This document shows, piece by piece, positions 1 through 9,592 of a stretch of 64,000 nucleotides of DNA; the first letter of the stretch is position 1, and each line of letters opens with the position of its first letter. The notes beneath the pieces are model-generated. The model ran no database searches. It was not told the origin of the DNA and saw nothing but the letters and a program-made list of their open reading frames with translations. The stretch comes from Actinomycetes bacterium (GTDB lineage: Bacteria > Actinomycetota > Acidimicrobiia > Acidimicrobiales > Palsa-688), in assembly GCA_021838445.1 (NCBI GenBank), contig JAKCDU010000015.1:1-64000 (forward strand), in the 5' to 3' direction. The position numbers were made by a program, and so were the translations under genes.

Positions 1-3000
1 GCCGCGGAGGTCCTGCGGGGTCTCGGCTACTGGTACTTCTACGGTTGGGACAAAGTGCAGCCCTGGACCCTGCAGGCCGTCCCCTACACCCAGTCGGTGT
101 GGCTCCTCGCTGTGAGCTTCACCCTCCCGGCCCTCGGCGTGGCCCTCGGGCTGGCCACCCGTTGGGTCTACCGCAGCTACTGCCTCCTGCTCATAGGTGT
201 CGGCACGGTGGTAGCCGTAGGGGCCTACCCCTTCAGCGACCCGTCCCTGTTCGGGGCGGTGATCAAGGGGGCTTCGGCGGGGTCGACCCTGGCCCTGGCC
301 ATGCGCTCGGTGGACCGGATCGTGCCGATCGTCGTGCTCGGCCTGGCCCTCCTCATGGGCTCGGGGGTGACCGCCCTGCACCTGCGGCGCCCGTCGGTGG
401 GCCTGGTGGTGGGGGGGCTGACGCTCGGGTTGATCGCCGCCGACCTGCCGGCGATCTGGACCGGGGGTCTGATCGCCGCCAACCTGTCGCGCCCCGAGTC
501 GGTGCCGGCCTACTGGAAGCAGGCGGCGGCCTATCTCGACTCGCTCGGCTCGGCCAGCCGGGTCCTGGGCCTGCCCGGCGAGGACTTCGCGGCCTACTCC
601 TGGGGCATCACCGAGGACCCGGTGCCCTCGGGCCTGCTGACCCGGTCGTATGTGAGCCGCCAGGTGGTGCCGTCGGGGACGCCGCCGTCGGCCAACCTGG
701 TCCAGGCCCTCGACGAGCCCATCCAGGAGGGGACGGTCTACCTGCCGGCCATCGCCCCGGTGGCCCGCCTCATGAGCGTCGGGCAGATTCTGCTGCAGTC
801 GGACCTGCAGTACGAGCGCTACCACCTGCCCTTCCCGCAGGTCCTCTACGGCCAGCTCACCGCACCCCAGGCCGGCCTGGGCCCGCCCCGGTCCTTCGGT
901 GCCCCCAACCCGGCCCCGCAGATCCGCTACCCGCTCGACACCGAACTGCGGCTCGGCATCCCCACCGCCACCCCGCAGCCGCCCGCCCTGTCGGTGTTCG
1001 ATGTCGCCGACCCCGAACCCCTCGTGCGCACCGAGGCGGTGAGCGACCCGGTGATCCTGGCCGGGGACGGCTCGGGGGTGGTGGAGGCGGCCGGGGCGGG
1101 GCTGCTCGACGGGGCCCGACCCATCGTCTACGCCGCGTCTCTCGCCAGCGACCGGGCGGCGCGGGCCGAGGCCGCCACCGGAGCGGCCACCCTGGTGCTC
1201 ACCGACACCAACGCCCTGGCGGCGCATCAGTGGGGCAGCCTGCAGGCCAACCAGGGGCTGCTCCAGCAGCCGGGCCAGAAGCCTCTCGTGACCGACCCTT
1301 CGGACTACACGCTGCCCCTGTTCCCGGGCCAGACCGCCGCCGACCAGACCGTGGCGGTGGTGTCCGGAGTCAAGTCGGTGCAGGCCACCCAGTACGGGGA
1401 CTCGCTCACCTACACCCCGGAGTTCCAGCCCCTCAACGCCTTCGACGCCAACCCGGCCACGGCCTGGGCCTTCGGCGCCCACGAGGCGGTCGCCGGGGTC
1501 ACCGTGGTGGCCGACCTCGACGCCCCCGTGACCGCCGACCACGTCGTGCTCCACCAGCTGCCCCAGCTCGGCTCGGTCAAGCGGCGGATCACCCAGGTGA
1601 CGTTGAAGTTCGACGGCGGCCACCCGGTGACCGTGGCCCTGACCGCCGCGTCGCTCCGCCCGGCGGGGCAGACGGTGAGCTTCCCGATGCGTACTTTCTC
1701 CCGGTTCCAGCTGGTCGTCGACGGCGCCACGGGCGGGCTGGACAAGCGCTTCGACGGCCTGCCCCAAGTCGGCTTCACCGAGATATCGATACCCGGGGTG
1801 AACGCCGCGTCGGAAACGGCCCGGCTGCCCACCGACCTCCTCGCTGCGCTACCCGACTCCCAGCGCGACCCCCTCGACATCCTCATGCAGCGGTCCCGGG
1901 TGGTGGCCCCGCCGCGCAGCGACCCCGAGCCGCAGATGAGCCGTACCTTCGACCTGCCCGAGCCCCGGGCCTTCTCGGTGTCGGGGACGGCCGAGATCAG
2001 CGCCGCCGACTCCGACGCCCTCATCGACCAGCTGATCGGCCTGGACCACCCCGCAGTGGCGGCCTCAACCCCCGGCGCGGTGGTGATCACGGCCAACTCG
2101 TCCACCCGTCTCGTCGGCGACCGGGCGGCCCGGGCCAATGCCGCGGTCGACGGGAACCCGGCCACCGCCTGGATTTCCGAGACCGGTCCTCAGGACGGGG
2201 AATGGCTCACCGTCGGGCTGTCGAAGAGCATCTCGTTCGACCATCTCGACCTCCAGGAGCTCAACGACGGCCGCCACTCTCTCCCGTCGCGCATCACCGT
2301 GTCGACTCCCTCCGGGCAGCGCACCATCGATGTGCCGGTCCCTCCCGTAGGAGCGGGGCGTCCGGCCAACGCCACCACCACGGTAAGGGTGAGCTTTCCG
2401 GCGCTGAGCGGCGACTCCGTCAAGGTCACCATCGACGCCGTGCACCAGGTGCGGGCGCTCGACTACTACTCGACGTTCGCCGGGCGCACCGACATCCTCC
2501 CGGTGGGCATCGCCGAGCTCGGCCTGCCCGGGGTGGTCCAGCCGGCCCCCCCGGCCGCAGTACCGCCCGTCTGCCGGTCGGACCTGCTGCAGGTCGACGG
2601 GCACCCCGTCGACATCGAGGTGACCGGGTCGACCTCGGACGCGCTCGGGGGCCAGCAGCTGACCTTCCGGGCCTGCGGCCCCTCGGCGGCCGGCGTGGAC
2701 CTGGCGGCCGGCTCCCACACCGTGACCACGAGCCCCCGCTTCCCGAGTGGCTGGGCCCTCGACCAGGTCTGGCTCTCGTCGGGGGCAGGCGGGGGAGCCG
2801 CCCCGCTGGTCTCCGCCCCGCCCGCCGCCGCCCGCGGCGGCGCGACCGGTGCCGCCGCAGCGGCCACGGTGATGGCCGAGAGCCGGACGGCTCTGACCGT
2901 GAGCGTCACCGCCACCGGGGCGCCGCAGTGGCTGGTCCTCGGGCAGAGCTTCAGTTCCGGCTGGACGGCCACCACGGCGGGTCGCAGCCTCGGCCCCCCA

Positions 3001-3618
3001 CAGCTCATCGACGCCTACGCCAATGGCTGGTATCTGCCGGCCCTCCCCGCCGGGGAGAAGGTGGTGGTGGACCTCGCCTGGTCGCCCCAGACGGTCATCT
3101 GGGCCGCGCTGACGGCCTCGGCGGCGTCCATCGTCCTGTCGGGCCTGATCGCGGTGTGGCCCGAGCGGGCCGGACGCCGCCGCCGGACCGGGGCCGCGGG
3201 CCGGACCGGCGCGAGGTCGCCCACCCCAGCCAGCTGGTCCACGCTGTTCAACTTCGAGCGGGTCCGGGGCTCCCCGCCGTGGGGCGCGACGGCGCTCGGC
3301 GCCCTGTGCTGGGCCGCCGCGGTGGCCGTCGTCACCCGGCCCCTGACGGGCGCCGTGGCCGGGGTGGCACTCGCCCTGGCGGCCGGCCGTTGGTGGGGTC
3401 GGGTCGCGGTGCGGGTGGCGGCGCTGGCCGCCCTGGCGGTGCTGCCCTTCTACGTCGTCAACCAGCAGATGGCCTACCGCTACTGGCCCGACATCAACTG
3501 GCCGTCCGACCTCAGCTCGGCCAATGACATCGCCTGGCTGGCCCTGGCCCTGCTCGGCTCGGACCTCGTCGCCGGCGCCGTCTACGCTCGACGGGGAATG
3601 AAGGCGCGGCGGCGATGA
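1..3618 (+). CDS. AftD-like arabinofuranosyltransferase, C-terminal part (5' truncated)
   Basis: Membrane GT-C glycosyltransferase of the AftD (DUF3367) type; in mycobacteria AftD adds alpha-1,3-arabinofuranose from a decaprenyl donor to cell-wall arabinan. The frame is open from base 1 (LRGLGYWYFYG precedes the first GTG at 55), so the true start lies upstream of the window; 1205 residues remain. Visible here are four N-proximal membrane helices (about residues 27-155), then a long extracellular part with two discoidin/F5-8C-like blocks marked by FDANPATAWAF (near 481) and AVDGNPATAWIS (near 715), which are probably carbohydrate-binding, and about five C-terminal helices from residue 1030. 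The stop overlaps the next start as ATGA, implying translational coupling. Family assignment is strong; the actual sugar and acceptor in this organism are inferred. Confidence 0.85.
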   Translation, partial: AAEVLRGLGYWYFYGWDKVQPWTLQAVPYTQSVWLLAVSFTLPALGVALGLATRWVYRSYCLLLIGVGTVVAVGAYPFSDPSLFGAVIKGASAGSTLALAMRSVDRIVPIVVLGLALLMGSGVTALHLRRPSVGLVVGGLTLGLIAADLPAIWTGGLIAANLSRPESVPAYWKQAAAYLDSLGSASRVLGLPGEDFAAYSWGITEDPVPSGLLTRSYVSRQVVPSGTPPSANLVQALDEPIQEGTVYLPAIAPVARLMSVGQILLQSDLQYERYHLPFPQVLYGQLTAPQAGLGPPRSFGAPNPAPQIRYPLDTELRLGIPTATPQPPALSVFDVADPEPLVRTEAVSDPVILAGDGSGVVEAAGAGLLDGARPIVYAASLASDRAARAEAATGAATLVLTDTNALAAHQWGSLQANQGLLQQPGQKPLVTDPSDYTLPLFPGQTAADQTVAVVSGVKSVQATQYGDSLTYTPEFQPLNAFDANPATAWAFGAHEAVAGVTVVADLDAPVTADHVVLHQLPQLGSVKRRITQVTLKFDGGHPVTVALTAASLRPAGQTVSFPMRTFSRFQLVVDGATGGLDKRFDGLPQVGFTEISIPGVNAASETARLPTDLLAALPDSQRDPLDILMQRSRVVAPPRSDPEPQMSRTFDLPEPRAFSVSGTAEISAADSDALIDQLIGLDHPAVAASTPGAVVITANSSTRLVGDRAARANAAVDGNPATAWISETGPQDGEWLTVGLSKSISFDHLDLQELNDGRHSLPSRITVSTPSGQRTIDVPVPPVGAGRPANATTTVRVSFPALSGDSVKVTIDAVHQVRALDYYSTFAGRTDILPVGIAELGLPGVVQPAPPAAVPPVCRSDLLQVDGHPVDIEVTGSTSDALGGQQLTFRACGPSAAGVDLAAGSHTVTTSPRFPSGWALDQVWLSSGAGGGAAPLVSAPPAAARGGATGAAAAATVMAESRTALTVSVTATGAPQWLVLGQSFSSGWTATTAGRSLGPPQLIDAYANGWYLPALPAGEKVVVDLAWSPQTVIWAALTASAASIVLSGLIAVWPERAGRRRRTGAAGRTGARSPTPASWSTLFNFERVRGSPPWGATALGALCWAAAVAVVTRPLTGAVAGVALALAAGRWWGRVAVRVAALAALAVLPFYVVNQQMAYRYWPDINWPSDLSSANDIAWLALALLGSDLVAGAVYARRGMKARRR

Positions 3619-4550
3619 AAGAGCTGGTCGGCGCCGGTGTGGCGGTGGTGTCCGCCCTGCTCTACGACCTGGGGTACGTCCTGGAGAAGCAGGCCCTCGA
3701 CGCCATGCCGGCCATCGGCCTGCGGCCGGCATCGGTGCTGCGGGTAGCCCGCGACAGCCGGCGCTGGCGGGCCGGGTTCGTGGCCATGCTGGCCGGGCTG
3801 GCGCTGCAGGTGGTGGCTCTCACCCTCGCCCCGGTGTCGGTCGTCCAGCCCATCCTCGCCGGCGGTCTGGTGGCCCTGGCGGCGGCCGGGTCGGTGCTGC
3901 TGGGTGAGCGCCTCGACCGGCGCCACCGCAGGGCCCTGGTCCTGGTGGTGGTGGCGGTGGCGGTGGTGTCGGTCTCAGCCGGCCACGGCGCACCGCTGGC
4001 CCAGCACGTCCCGGGAGGCCGCTTCGCCGTGGTCGTGGCCTTGGCCGCCGGCCTGGCCGCCGTCTGCGCCTGGGCCGGGGTGCGCCGGGACGGGCCACCG
4101 GGCCGGTGGTCCATGAGCGGGCTGTCGGGCACCGCGCTCGGCGCCGGGCTGCTCTACGGCACGGGTGCCATCGCCGAGAAGGCGGTGGCCACCCGCCTGG
4201 TGCGCGACGGCATGGTGCGGGGCGCCTGGTCGGCGCTGGCCACCCCCTACCCGTGGCTGTTCCTGGTGGCCACTCTCGCCGGCATGCTGCTGTTCCAGGT
4301 CGGGCTCCAGGGAAACCCGGCCAGCCTGATGGCGTCGCTCACCAACGTGGTGTCAGGGGTGTGCGCCCTGGTGGGGGCGTCTGTGGTCTTCGGCGAGGCG
4401 GTGCTGCCCTCCGGGTGGTGGTCGGTGCTGCGAGGCGCCGGGTTCGTCAGCCTCCTGGCCGCGGTGCTGGTCTTGATGGTGGACCCCGAGACGGTCCCCA
4501 CCGCCGGGGGTCCCGAGCCGGACCGGCCGGGCCAGGCCGTGGCGCCCTGA
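3615..4550 (+). CDS. DMT-superfamily (EmrE/NIPA-like) integral membrane transporter
   Basis: A 311-residue, almost wholly hydrophobic protein with about nine to ten membrane helices arranged as two similar halves. Typical EamA/DMT features are the N-terminal YDLGYVLEKQAL segment, the matching YGTGAIAEKAVA in the second half (near residue 183), and PVSVVQPILAGGLV after helix 3. Length and topology fit the DMT superfamily; the repeated Glu-Lys motif also resembles NIPA-type magnesium transporters. The ATG overlaps the stop of the arabinosyltransferase gene by four bases, so it is probably co-translated and may serve envelope assembly, for example lipid-linked sugar or small-molecule movement. 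The substrate cannot be read from the sequence. Confidence 0.75.
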   Translation: MKELVGAGVAVVSALLYDLGYVLEKQALDAMPAIGLRPASVLRVARDSRRWRAGFVAMLAGLALQVVALTLAPVSVVQPILAGGLVALAAAGSVLLGERLDRRHRRALVLVVVAVAVVSVSAGHGAPLAQHVPGGRFAVVVALAAGLAAVCAWAGVRRDGPPGRWSMSGLSGTALGAGLLYGTGAIAEKAVATRLVRDGMVRGAWSALATPYPWLFLVATLAGMLLFQVGLQGNPASLMASLTNVVSGVCALVGASVVFGEAVLPSGWWSVLRGAGFVSLLAAVLVLMVDPETVPTAGGPEPDRPGQAVAP

Positions 4551-4585
4551 GAGGTGGGGCCCTGAGAGGGGGCCCTGACAGGTGG
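4545..4585 (+). repeat. three short imperfect direct repeats
   Basis: CCCTGAGAGGTGGGG (4545-4559), CCCTGAGAGGGGG (4560-4572) and CCCTGACAGGTGG (4573-4585) follow one another head to tail. The first copy contains the stop codon of the preceding transporter gene, so the array looks like a slippage duplication of the gene end. No function is evident. Confidence 0.7.
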
Positions 4586-4608
4586 CGCCCCCGGGCGGGC
4601 AGGGCGCC
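4584..4608. terminator. hairpin between convergent genes
   Basis: GGCGCCC (4584-4590) pairs with GGGCGCC (4602-4608) around an 11-base loop, exactly in the gap between the rightward transporter gene and the leftward glycosyltransferase gene. There is no T-run on either side, so this is at best a bidirectional pause or Rho-assisted terminator. Confidence 0.4.
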
Positions 4609-4609
4609 G

Positions 4610-5884
4610 TCAGGCCTGGTCGGCCAGCACCCGCATGGTGTCGAGGGCGGCCCGGTCCCAGGTCAGCGTCTCGGCTCTCACGCGGGCCGCCTGCTGCATG
4701 CGACGCCGGAGGGCGTGGTCGGCGAGGAGGGCGTCGATGCGGCCGGTCATGGCCGGTCCGGGCTCGGCCAGGAAACCGGTGATGCCGTCGGCCACCGCGT
4801 CGCGGTGCCCGGAGATGGGGCTGACCACCGCCGGTGTGGCGCACGCCGCGGCCTCGGTGATGGTGAGGCCCCACCCCTCGTAGGCCGAGGTGGAGGCCAG
4901 CACCCACGCCCGCTGGTAGAGGTCGACGAGGGCCGCGTCGGAGATGCGCCCGGGGAGGGTCAGCCAGTCCTGGGCCCCGTGACGGCCGACGAGCTGCTCC
5001 AGGGCGCCCCGCTCCTGACCCTCACCGGCGATGACCGCTTCGAGGTCGGGGTGGCGCTGCCGCAGGTCCACGAGCACCTCGATGAGGCGGTCGAAGCGTT
5101 TGTAGGGAACCAGGCGCCCCACTGCCACCACGAGTGGTCGGGCGCTGCGCTGCGGGCCGGGTTGGTACATGTCGTCGACGCCGGGCTCGACGACATGGAC
5201 CTGTTCGGGGCGGAAGCGCAGATGATCGAGGATGGCCTGGCGCGACGAGCTCGACAGGGTGACGATGGGCGTGCCGCGGTACACCGGGGGAGCCACCGAG
5301 CTCTCGATGAAGCGGCCCAGGGCGGCCAGGCCCGACGGAAGGACCAGGTCCCACATCTCGTCGTGGATGTGGTGCAGGAACACCGCCCGGGGGCGGGCCG
5401 CCCACATCGGGGAGAAGAACGGCATCCCGTTCCAGATCTCGACGGTGGCGTCGGCCGGTCCGGGCCCGCGGCGCGAGCCGCCCGGTAGGTGTGACCTGAC
5501 GTAGCGGTCGAGGAGCCGGCCGGCCGCCACCCGGGGGAATATCCCGTAGCGGCCGGCGGGCCGGGTCACCCGGCACCCCTCGACGACGCCGTGGCCGGCT
5601 CCGCCCTCGAAGCTCGACGTGGTGATGGCCACGTCTATCCCCGCCCCGGCCCAGCGCTCAGCGATGCGCGCCGCGTGCAGTTCGGAGCCACCGGCCTCGG
5701 GGTGGTGGAGGTCCCGCCAGGCCACCACGTCCACCGATCGGATCCCCGCCGACGCGGCCAGATCACCGATCTTGACCAGGGGGTCGGCGAGGCCGGGCGG
5801 CGAGCCGAGACCGGAGGGCTCCAGGGTGGCGTCCCCGACCACGGCCCAGCCGGGCCGTCCCGGGGTGGGGAGGTCGTCTCGCAT
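4610..5884 (-). CDS. glycosyltransferase family 4 (GT-B fold)
   Basis: A 424-residue retaining glycosyltransferase that would transfer a sugar from a nucleotide donor to an envelope lipid or polysaccharide. The N-terminal Rossmann half contains HHPEAGGSELHAARIAERWA (acceptor side). The C-terminal half has VAVGRLVPYKRFDRLIE and the E-x7-E signature EGWGLTITE near residue 345, which binds the donor. An ATG at 5884-5882 shares its A with the TGA of the upstream acyltransferase gene (TGATG), which fixes the start. A much longer open frame continues upstream but only as antisense to the acyltransferase. With the neighbouring acyltransferase and AftD-like genes it suggests a locus that builds and acylates a surface glycan. 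Confidence 0.85.
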   Translation of the reverse strand: MRDDLPTPGRPGWAVVGDATLEPSGLGSPPGLADPLVKIGDLAASAGIRSVDVVAWRDLHHPEAGGSELHAARIAERWAGAGIDVAITTSSFEGGAGHGVVEGCRVTRPAGRYGIFPRVAAGRLLDRYVRSHLPGGSRRGPGPADATVEIWNGMPFFSPMWAARPRAVFLHHIHDEMWDLVLPSGLAALGRFIESSVAPPVYRGTPIVTLSSSSRQAILDHLRFRPEQVHVVEPGVDDMYQPGPQRSARPLVVAVGRLVPYKRFDRLIEVLVDLRQRHPDLEAVIAGEGQERGALEQLVGRHGAQDWLTLPGRISDAALVDLYQRAWVLASTSAYEGWGLTITEAAACATPAVVSPISGHRDAVADGITGFLAEPGPAMTGRIDALLADHALRRRMQQAARVRAETLTWDRAALDTMRVLADQA

Positions 5885-7170
5885 CAGCGGGCCTCGAGCA
5901 ACCGCGACCAACGCCGGCCCGGCATGCGCTGCTGCAGCTCGAGCTCCTGGGGGAGCGTCGGGCGGCCGTGGCGCAGGATCGGCCGTTCGACCAGGACGTA
6001 GCTGGCGGTGGCGGCCGCCACGGCGAGACCGCCGATGACGAAGGTCAGGTGGAGCCACGGGATGTTGAAGAGGTGGTCGCCGGTCCACACCAGGTACATG
6101 TGGATGAAGCCTTCGTGCCACAGGTAGACCCCGTAGGAGACGATCCCGATGAGCACGAGGGGACGCCACCGCAGCAGGGCCCGGATGGCCCCCCGGTCCT
6201 GGGCGCCGAAGACGGCCGGGAGGACGGCGAAGAAGGCGAACAGGCCGTAGAGGGTCTGGCGGGCCAGGCTCAGGCCGAGGTCGCTCGGCACGAGAGGGAC
6301 CAGCGGCAGGCCGATGTTGCCGACCGCCCCGAAACACACCAGGGCCAGCAGCCACGACACCCACGGCAGGGCGGGATGCCACAGCCACGACGGGCGGCTG
6401 TCGCGATGGGCCAGGTAGGCGCTGCCCACAGCGAGCAGCATGCCGAGGGCGAACTGGTCGAGGTAGGCGGGCAGCCAGTTGGGCATGACCTGCACCACGT
6501 GCCCGTTGTGGTGGAGCATCCCGTCGCGGTAAGCCGCGGGCAGGACGGGGATGCGGAAGGCGAAGCTGATGGCCGTCAAGGTGGCCAGGCCGGCCAGCTC
6601 GACGCGCAGCTGCGAGGCCAGGCGACGCCCGGCCCAGCCCACCGCTGCGGCGTAGAGCGGGACCATCAGGTAGAAGGTCATCTCGGTGCACAGCGACCAG
6701 GCCTGGCTGACGCCGTGCAGGGCGTAGGTCGGGAAGTAGATCTGGGCGAAACCCAGGTAGACGAGGGGCCCCTTCCAGCCGGGACCGCCGGTGTTGGCCC
6801 GCAGGACGTAGGTCAAGAAGACGAACGCCACCCAGTAGGCCGGGATGATGCGCTTGAGACGCCTCACCCAGAAGCGCCGCGCCGGGGGAGGGGCCTGCCC
6901 ACGGAAATGGGCCAGGGCGAAAGGCCGGTAGAGCAGGAACCCCGAGATCACGAAGAACACCTCGACGCCGATCTCCAACCTGGAGGTGTACCGACCGAGG
7001 GTGGAGTTGCGCAGGGTGAGCCCGCTCACGAACGACGTGTGGACACCGACCACGGTGAGCGCGGCGAACGCGCGGAGTCCGTCGAAGCACGGGAAGTGGC
7101 CGCCCTTGGTGCGGTCCCCCCGGTCCGCCGCCCCTAGCTCCCGGCGTGCCGTCGTGGCGTCGAGCCTCAA
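5884..7170 (-). CDS. acyltransferase family 3 (OafA/YrhL type) membrane protein
   Basis: A 428-residue integral membrane acyltransferase with about ten helices. These enzymes move acetyl or other acyl groups across the membrane to O-acylate surface polysaccharide, lipid or peptidoglycan. The N-terminal motif CFDGLRAFAALTVVGVH (near residue 28), with its conserved Arg and His, and the basic stretch RRFWVRRLKRIIPAYW (near 95) are family hallmarks. It lacks the extracytoplasmic SGNH domain found in longer relatives. It is the first gene of a two-gene leftward operon with the GT4 enzyme (TGATG overlap). The ATG at 7170 is followed by a hydrophilic lead of about 25 residues. Confidence 0.85.
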   Translation of the reverse strand: MRLDATTARRELGAADRGDRTKGGHFPCFDGLRAFAALTVVGVHTSFVSGLTLRNSTLGRYTSRLEIGVEVFFVISGFLLYRPFALAHFRGQAPPPARRFWVRRLKRIIPAYWVAFVFLTYVLRANTGGPGWKGPLVYLGFAQIYFPTYALHGVSQAWSLCTEMTFYLMVPLYAAAVGWAGRRLASQLRVELAGLATLTAISFAFRIPVLPAAYRDGMLHHNGHVVQVMPNWLPAYLDQFALGMLLAVGSAYLAHRDSRPSWLWHPALPWVSWLLALVCFGAVGNIGLPLVPLVPSDLGLSLARQTLYGLFAFFAVLPAVFGAQDRGAIRALLRWRPLVLIGIVSYGVYLWHEGFIHMYLVWTGDHLFNIPWLHLTFVIGGLAVAAATASYVLVERPILRHGRPTLPQELELQQRMPGRRWSRLLEAR

Positions 7171-7204
7171 ACGTGGACTCCGTTCATATGAATCCGGGCA
7201 GCGT

Positions 7205-7265
7205 AACCGGCCGGGGGACCGGGTGGGGGGTGCCCCCCGGTCGGCCCGGAGGGGGCCGGCCGGTT
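7205..7265 (-). terminator. nested inverted repeat after sbcC
   Basis: AACCGGCCGG (7205-7214) is a perfect inverted match to CCGGCCGGTT (7256-7265). Inside lies a second hairpin, ACCGGG (7218-7223) with CCCGGT (7236-7241). It begins at the sbcC stop codon and separates the sbcDC transcript from the downstream acyltransferase gene. No U-tract is present. Confidence 0.45.
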
Positions 7266-9592
7266 CAGTCGCCGAGGACCCGGGCGGTGGCCCGCCGGCC
7301 CGGTCGCTTGACCACCTCGATGGCGTTGGGCAGCTGGTCCTTGATCTCCGAGTCGTGGGTTACCACGAGCACCTGGCGGAAGCGTCCCTTCAGCCGTTCG
7401 AGGGCCAGCAGCATCCGCGTCTTGCGGTCGTCGTCGAGGGGGCCGAAGACCTCATCGAGCACCAGCAGGCCCACTGATCCCCCCGACTGGAAGTGGATGT
7501 GCTCGCTGATGGCCACCCGTAGGGCCAGGTTGGCCAGGTCGATCTCCGAACCGGAGAATCGGTCCAGTCCGTAGAGCCGGCCGCCGTCGGAGATCTGCAG
7601 CTGGTACGTCTCGGGGTCGACGTCGATCTTCTCGTACTCGTGGTCGGTCAGCTCGCCGAACAGGTCGGCGGCCTGCACGGCCAGGCGGGGCCCGACCGAC
7701 GCCACCACCGTGTTGCGGAACTCGCCGAGCAGGTCGGCGGCCCGGCCCCGGTGGCGGGCCTCGCTCTCGAGATCAGCCAGCTTGGCGTGCTGATCGCGTC
7801 CGTCGCGCAGGCGGGTCTCGGCGGCGACCGCCCGTTCCTGGTCGGTCGCCGCGGTCACCACCGCCTGCTGGGCCTGCCGGGAAGCCTCCTCGGCGGCCAC
7901 CGCGGCCCGGTCGCGCCCCGCCCGGGCGGCGTCGAGAGCGTCGCGCTGGAAGCCCAGGGCCCGGACCTTCTCGCGTAGCGCCTCGACCCGCGACGCCGCC
8001 AGGTCACGCCGCTCGCGGGCGGCGGCCAAGGCCGCCTCGACCGTGGCCCGGGCCTCCAGGCGGGCCCGGATGCCCCCGGCCCGCCCGGCGGCGTCGCGCT
8101 TGGCCTTGACCTCCCGACGGAGCCGGTCGGTCGCCTCTCGAAGGGCGTCCGCGCCGGGCGCCGTGTCGTCGGGGTGGTCCAGCCACTCGCCGGCGCCGGC
8201 CGACCGGGCCCGGGCCCAGGCCCGGTCCCGCTCGTCGTCGGCGTCCTGCTTGCGCCGGGCTACCGCCTCCCACTCGGCGAAGGCCTGGCGGGCCCGCTCC
8301 CAGTCGTGGGTGAGCGAGTCGACCTGGCTATGGGCGTGGCCCACCTGGCCGGTCAGGTCCGCCACCCGCTGGGCGAGCTCCTGCTCGGCCCGGCGGGCCT
8401 CGTCGCGTTCGCGGCGGCGGTGGTCGCGGACCTGCTCGAAGGCCGGCCCGAGGGCCTGCCCGCAGGTCGGGCACTCGCCCTGGGCGGTCAGGGCGGCGCC
8501 GCCTTCGAGGGCCCGCTCTGCGGCGGCGCTCGCCGCCCGTGCCGCGGCGAGCAGGGCCCCCGCCGCGGCTGACGCCTGGCGCAGCTCCTCGGCGCGCGCC
8601 ACGGCGGCCAGGCGGGGCCCCTCGTCGGGCTCGGGCGGACGCCGGCCGGGGTCGGGGCGGCCCGCGGCGACGGCCGCCGCGCCCGCCGCGCTCAGCACCT
8701 CGAGGAGGGCCTCGGCGGCCTCGGCGCCGGCGGCGGCCCGGTCCAGGCTGATGAGCTCGGCCTCGAGACCCTCCAGCTGGCCCAGCTCGCCGACCCGGGT
8801 GTCCACCTCGGTGGTGGCGACGTCGAGCTCCTGGCGCGCCGCCCGCCCCTCGAGCACCAGCCCCTCGTACTCCTGGCGGCGGAGGTCCTCGAGGTGGAAG
8901 GCGGCGGCGGCCCGCTCGGCGCGTTCCCGGGCGGCGGCGGCGGCGGTCGCCTCCTCCCGGGCGGTGACCGCCGAGGCCTCGGCCCGGGCCCGGGTGTCGG
9001 CCGCCTCCACCTCGAGCGAAGCCAGATCGGCGAGCATCCCCCGCAGACGGTCGTGGTTGGCGGTGAGCTCCCGGGCGTCGCGCCGGGCGGTGTCGCGGGC
9101 CGCGTCGAGGGGGGTGATGCCGAGCAGCTGCAGCACCAGGCGCCGCCGGTCGGCGGGCGACTGGTTGGAGAAGGCCGCCAGCTGCTTCTGCTCGGTGAAC
9201 ACCGACGCCCGGAAGGCGGCGTCGTCCATCCCCAGCACCGACTCCACGAACCGCTCGGCGTCGCGGGTTCCGGTGGACATGAGAGCGCCGTCGCAGTGGG
9301 CTTCGACGCTGACCTGGGAGTTCAGGCCGCGCAGCGAACGGCGCACCAGGTACAGGTGGCCTTCGTGCTCGAACTCCACCTCGGTGACGCACTCGCCCCC
9401 GACCCCCGAGGAGCGGATCTGGTCCTTGGTCGTGCGGGCCTTCCCCCAGAGGGTGAAGAGGATGGCCTCGAGGAGGGTCGACTTGCCCGCCCCGTTGGGG
9501 CCGTAGATGCCGACCAGGCCAGGGGGTATCTCGAGGTCGAGCTCGTCCTCGTAGACCCGGAAGTTGCGCAGGTAGAGCCGCTTGATCAGCAA
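7265..9592 (-). CDS. sbcC: SbcC/Rad50-type SMC ATPase
   Basis: ATPase subunit of the SbcCD (Mre11-Rad50-like) nuclease that tethers and processes DNA ends and hairpins. It has 775 residues when started at TTG 9592, which overlaps the sbcD stop by seven bases. It begins with LLIKRLYLRNFRVYEDELDL, then Walker A GPNGAGKS (residues 31-38). Long Ala/Arg/Glu-rich coiled coils flank a zinc-hook CPTCG near residue 374. The C-terminal ABC signature FSGSEIDLANLALR and Walker B/D-loop LVLDEVFGPLDDDRK (about 705-718) complete the ATPase. It is shorter than E. coli SbcC (1048 residues) and nearer to archaeal Rad50 in size. It is co-transcribed behind sbcD. Starts one codon later are equally possible. Confidence 0.92.
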   Translation of the reverse strand: MLIKRLYLRNFRVYEDELDLEIPPGLVGIYGPNGAGKSTLLEAILFTLWGKARTTKDQIRSSGVGGECVTEVEFEHEGHLYLVRRSLRGLNSQVSVEAHCDGALMSTGTRDAERFVESVLGMDDAAFRASVFTEQKQLAAFSNQSPADRRRLVLQLLGITPLDAARDTARRDARELTANHDRLRGMLADLASLEVEAADTRARAEASAVTAREEATAAAAARERAERAAAAFHLEDLRRQEYEGLVLEGRAARQELDVATTEVDTRVGELGQLEGLEAELISLDRAAAGAEAAEALLEVLSAAGAAAVAAGRPDPGRRPPEPDEGPRLAAVARAEELRQASAAAGALLAAARAASAAAERALEGGAALTAQGECPTCGQALGPAFEQVRDHRRRERDEARRAEQELAQRVADLTGQVGHAHSQVDSLTHDWERARQAFAEWEAVARRKQDADDERDRAWARARSAGAGEWLDHPDDTAPGADALREATDRLRREVKAKRDAAGRAGGIRARLEARATVEAALAAARERRDLAASRVEALREKVRALGFQRDALDAARAGRDRAAVAAEEASRQAQQAVVTAATDQERAVAAETRLRDGRDQHAKLADLESEARHRGRAADLLGEFRNTVVASVGPRLAVQAADLFGELTDHEYEKIDVDPETYQLQISDGGRLYGLDRFSGSEIDLANLALRVAISEHIHFQSGGSVGLLVLDEVFGPLDDDRKTRMLLALERLKGRFRQVLVVTHDSEIKDQLPNAIEVVKRPGRRATARVLGD

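Noticed and set aside
45-3527. 1160-residue open frame overlapping the arabinosyltransferase
   Set aside because: Its translation is a Pro/Gly/Arg-rich shadow in another frame with no family motif; the frame from base 1 carries the AftD features.
5885-7090. Long upstream extension of the GT4 frame
   Set aside because: It is antisense-free shadow sequence over the acyltransferase gene; the TGATG junction gives the natural start at 5884.
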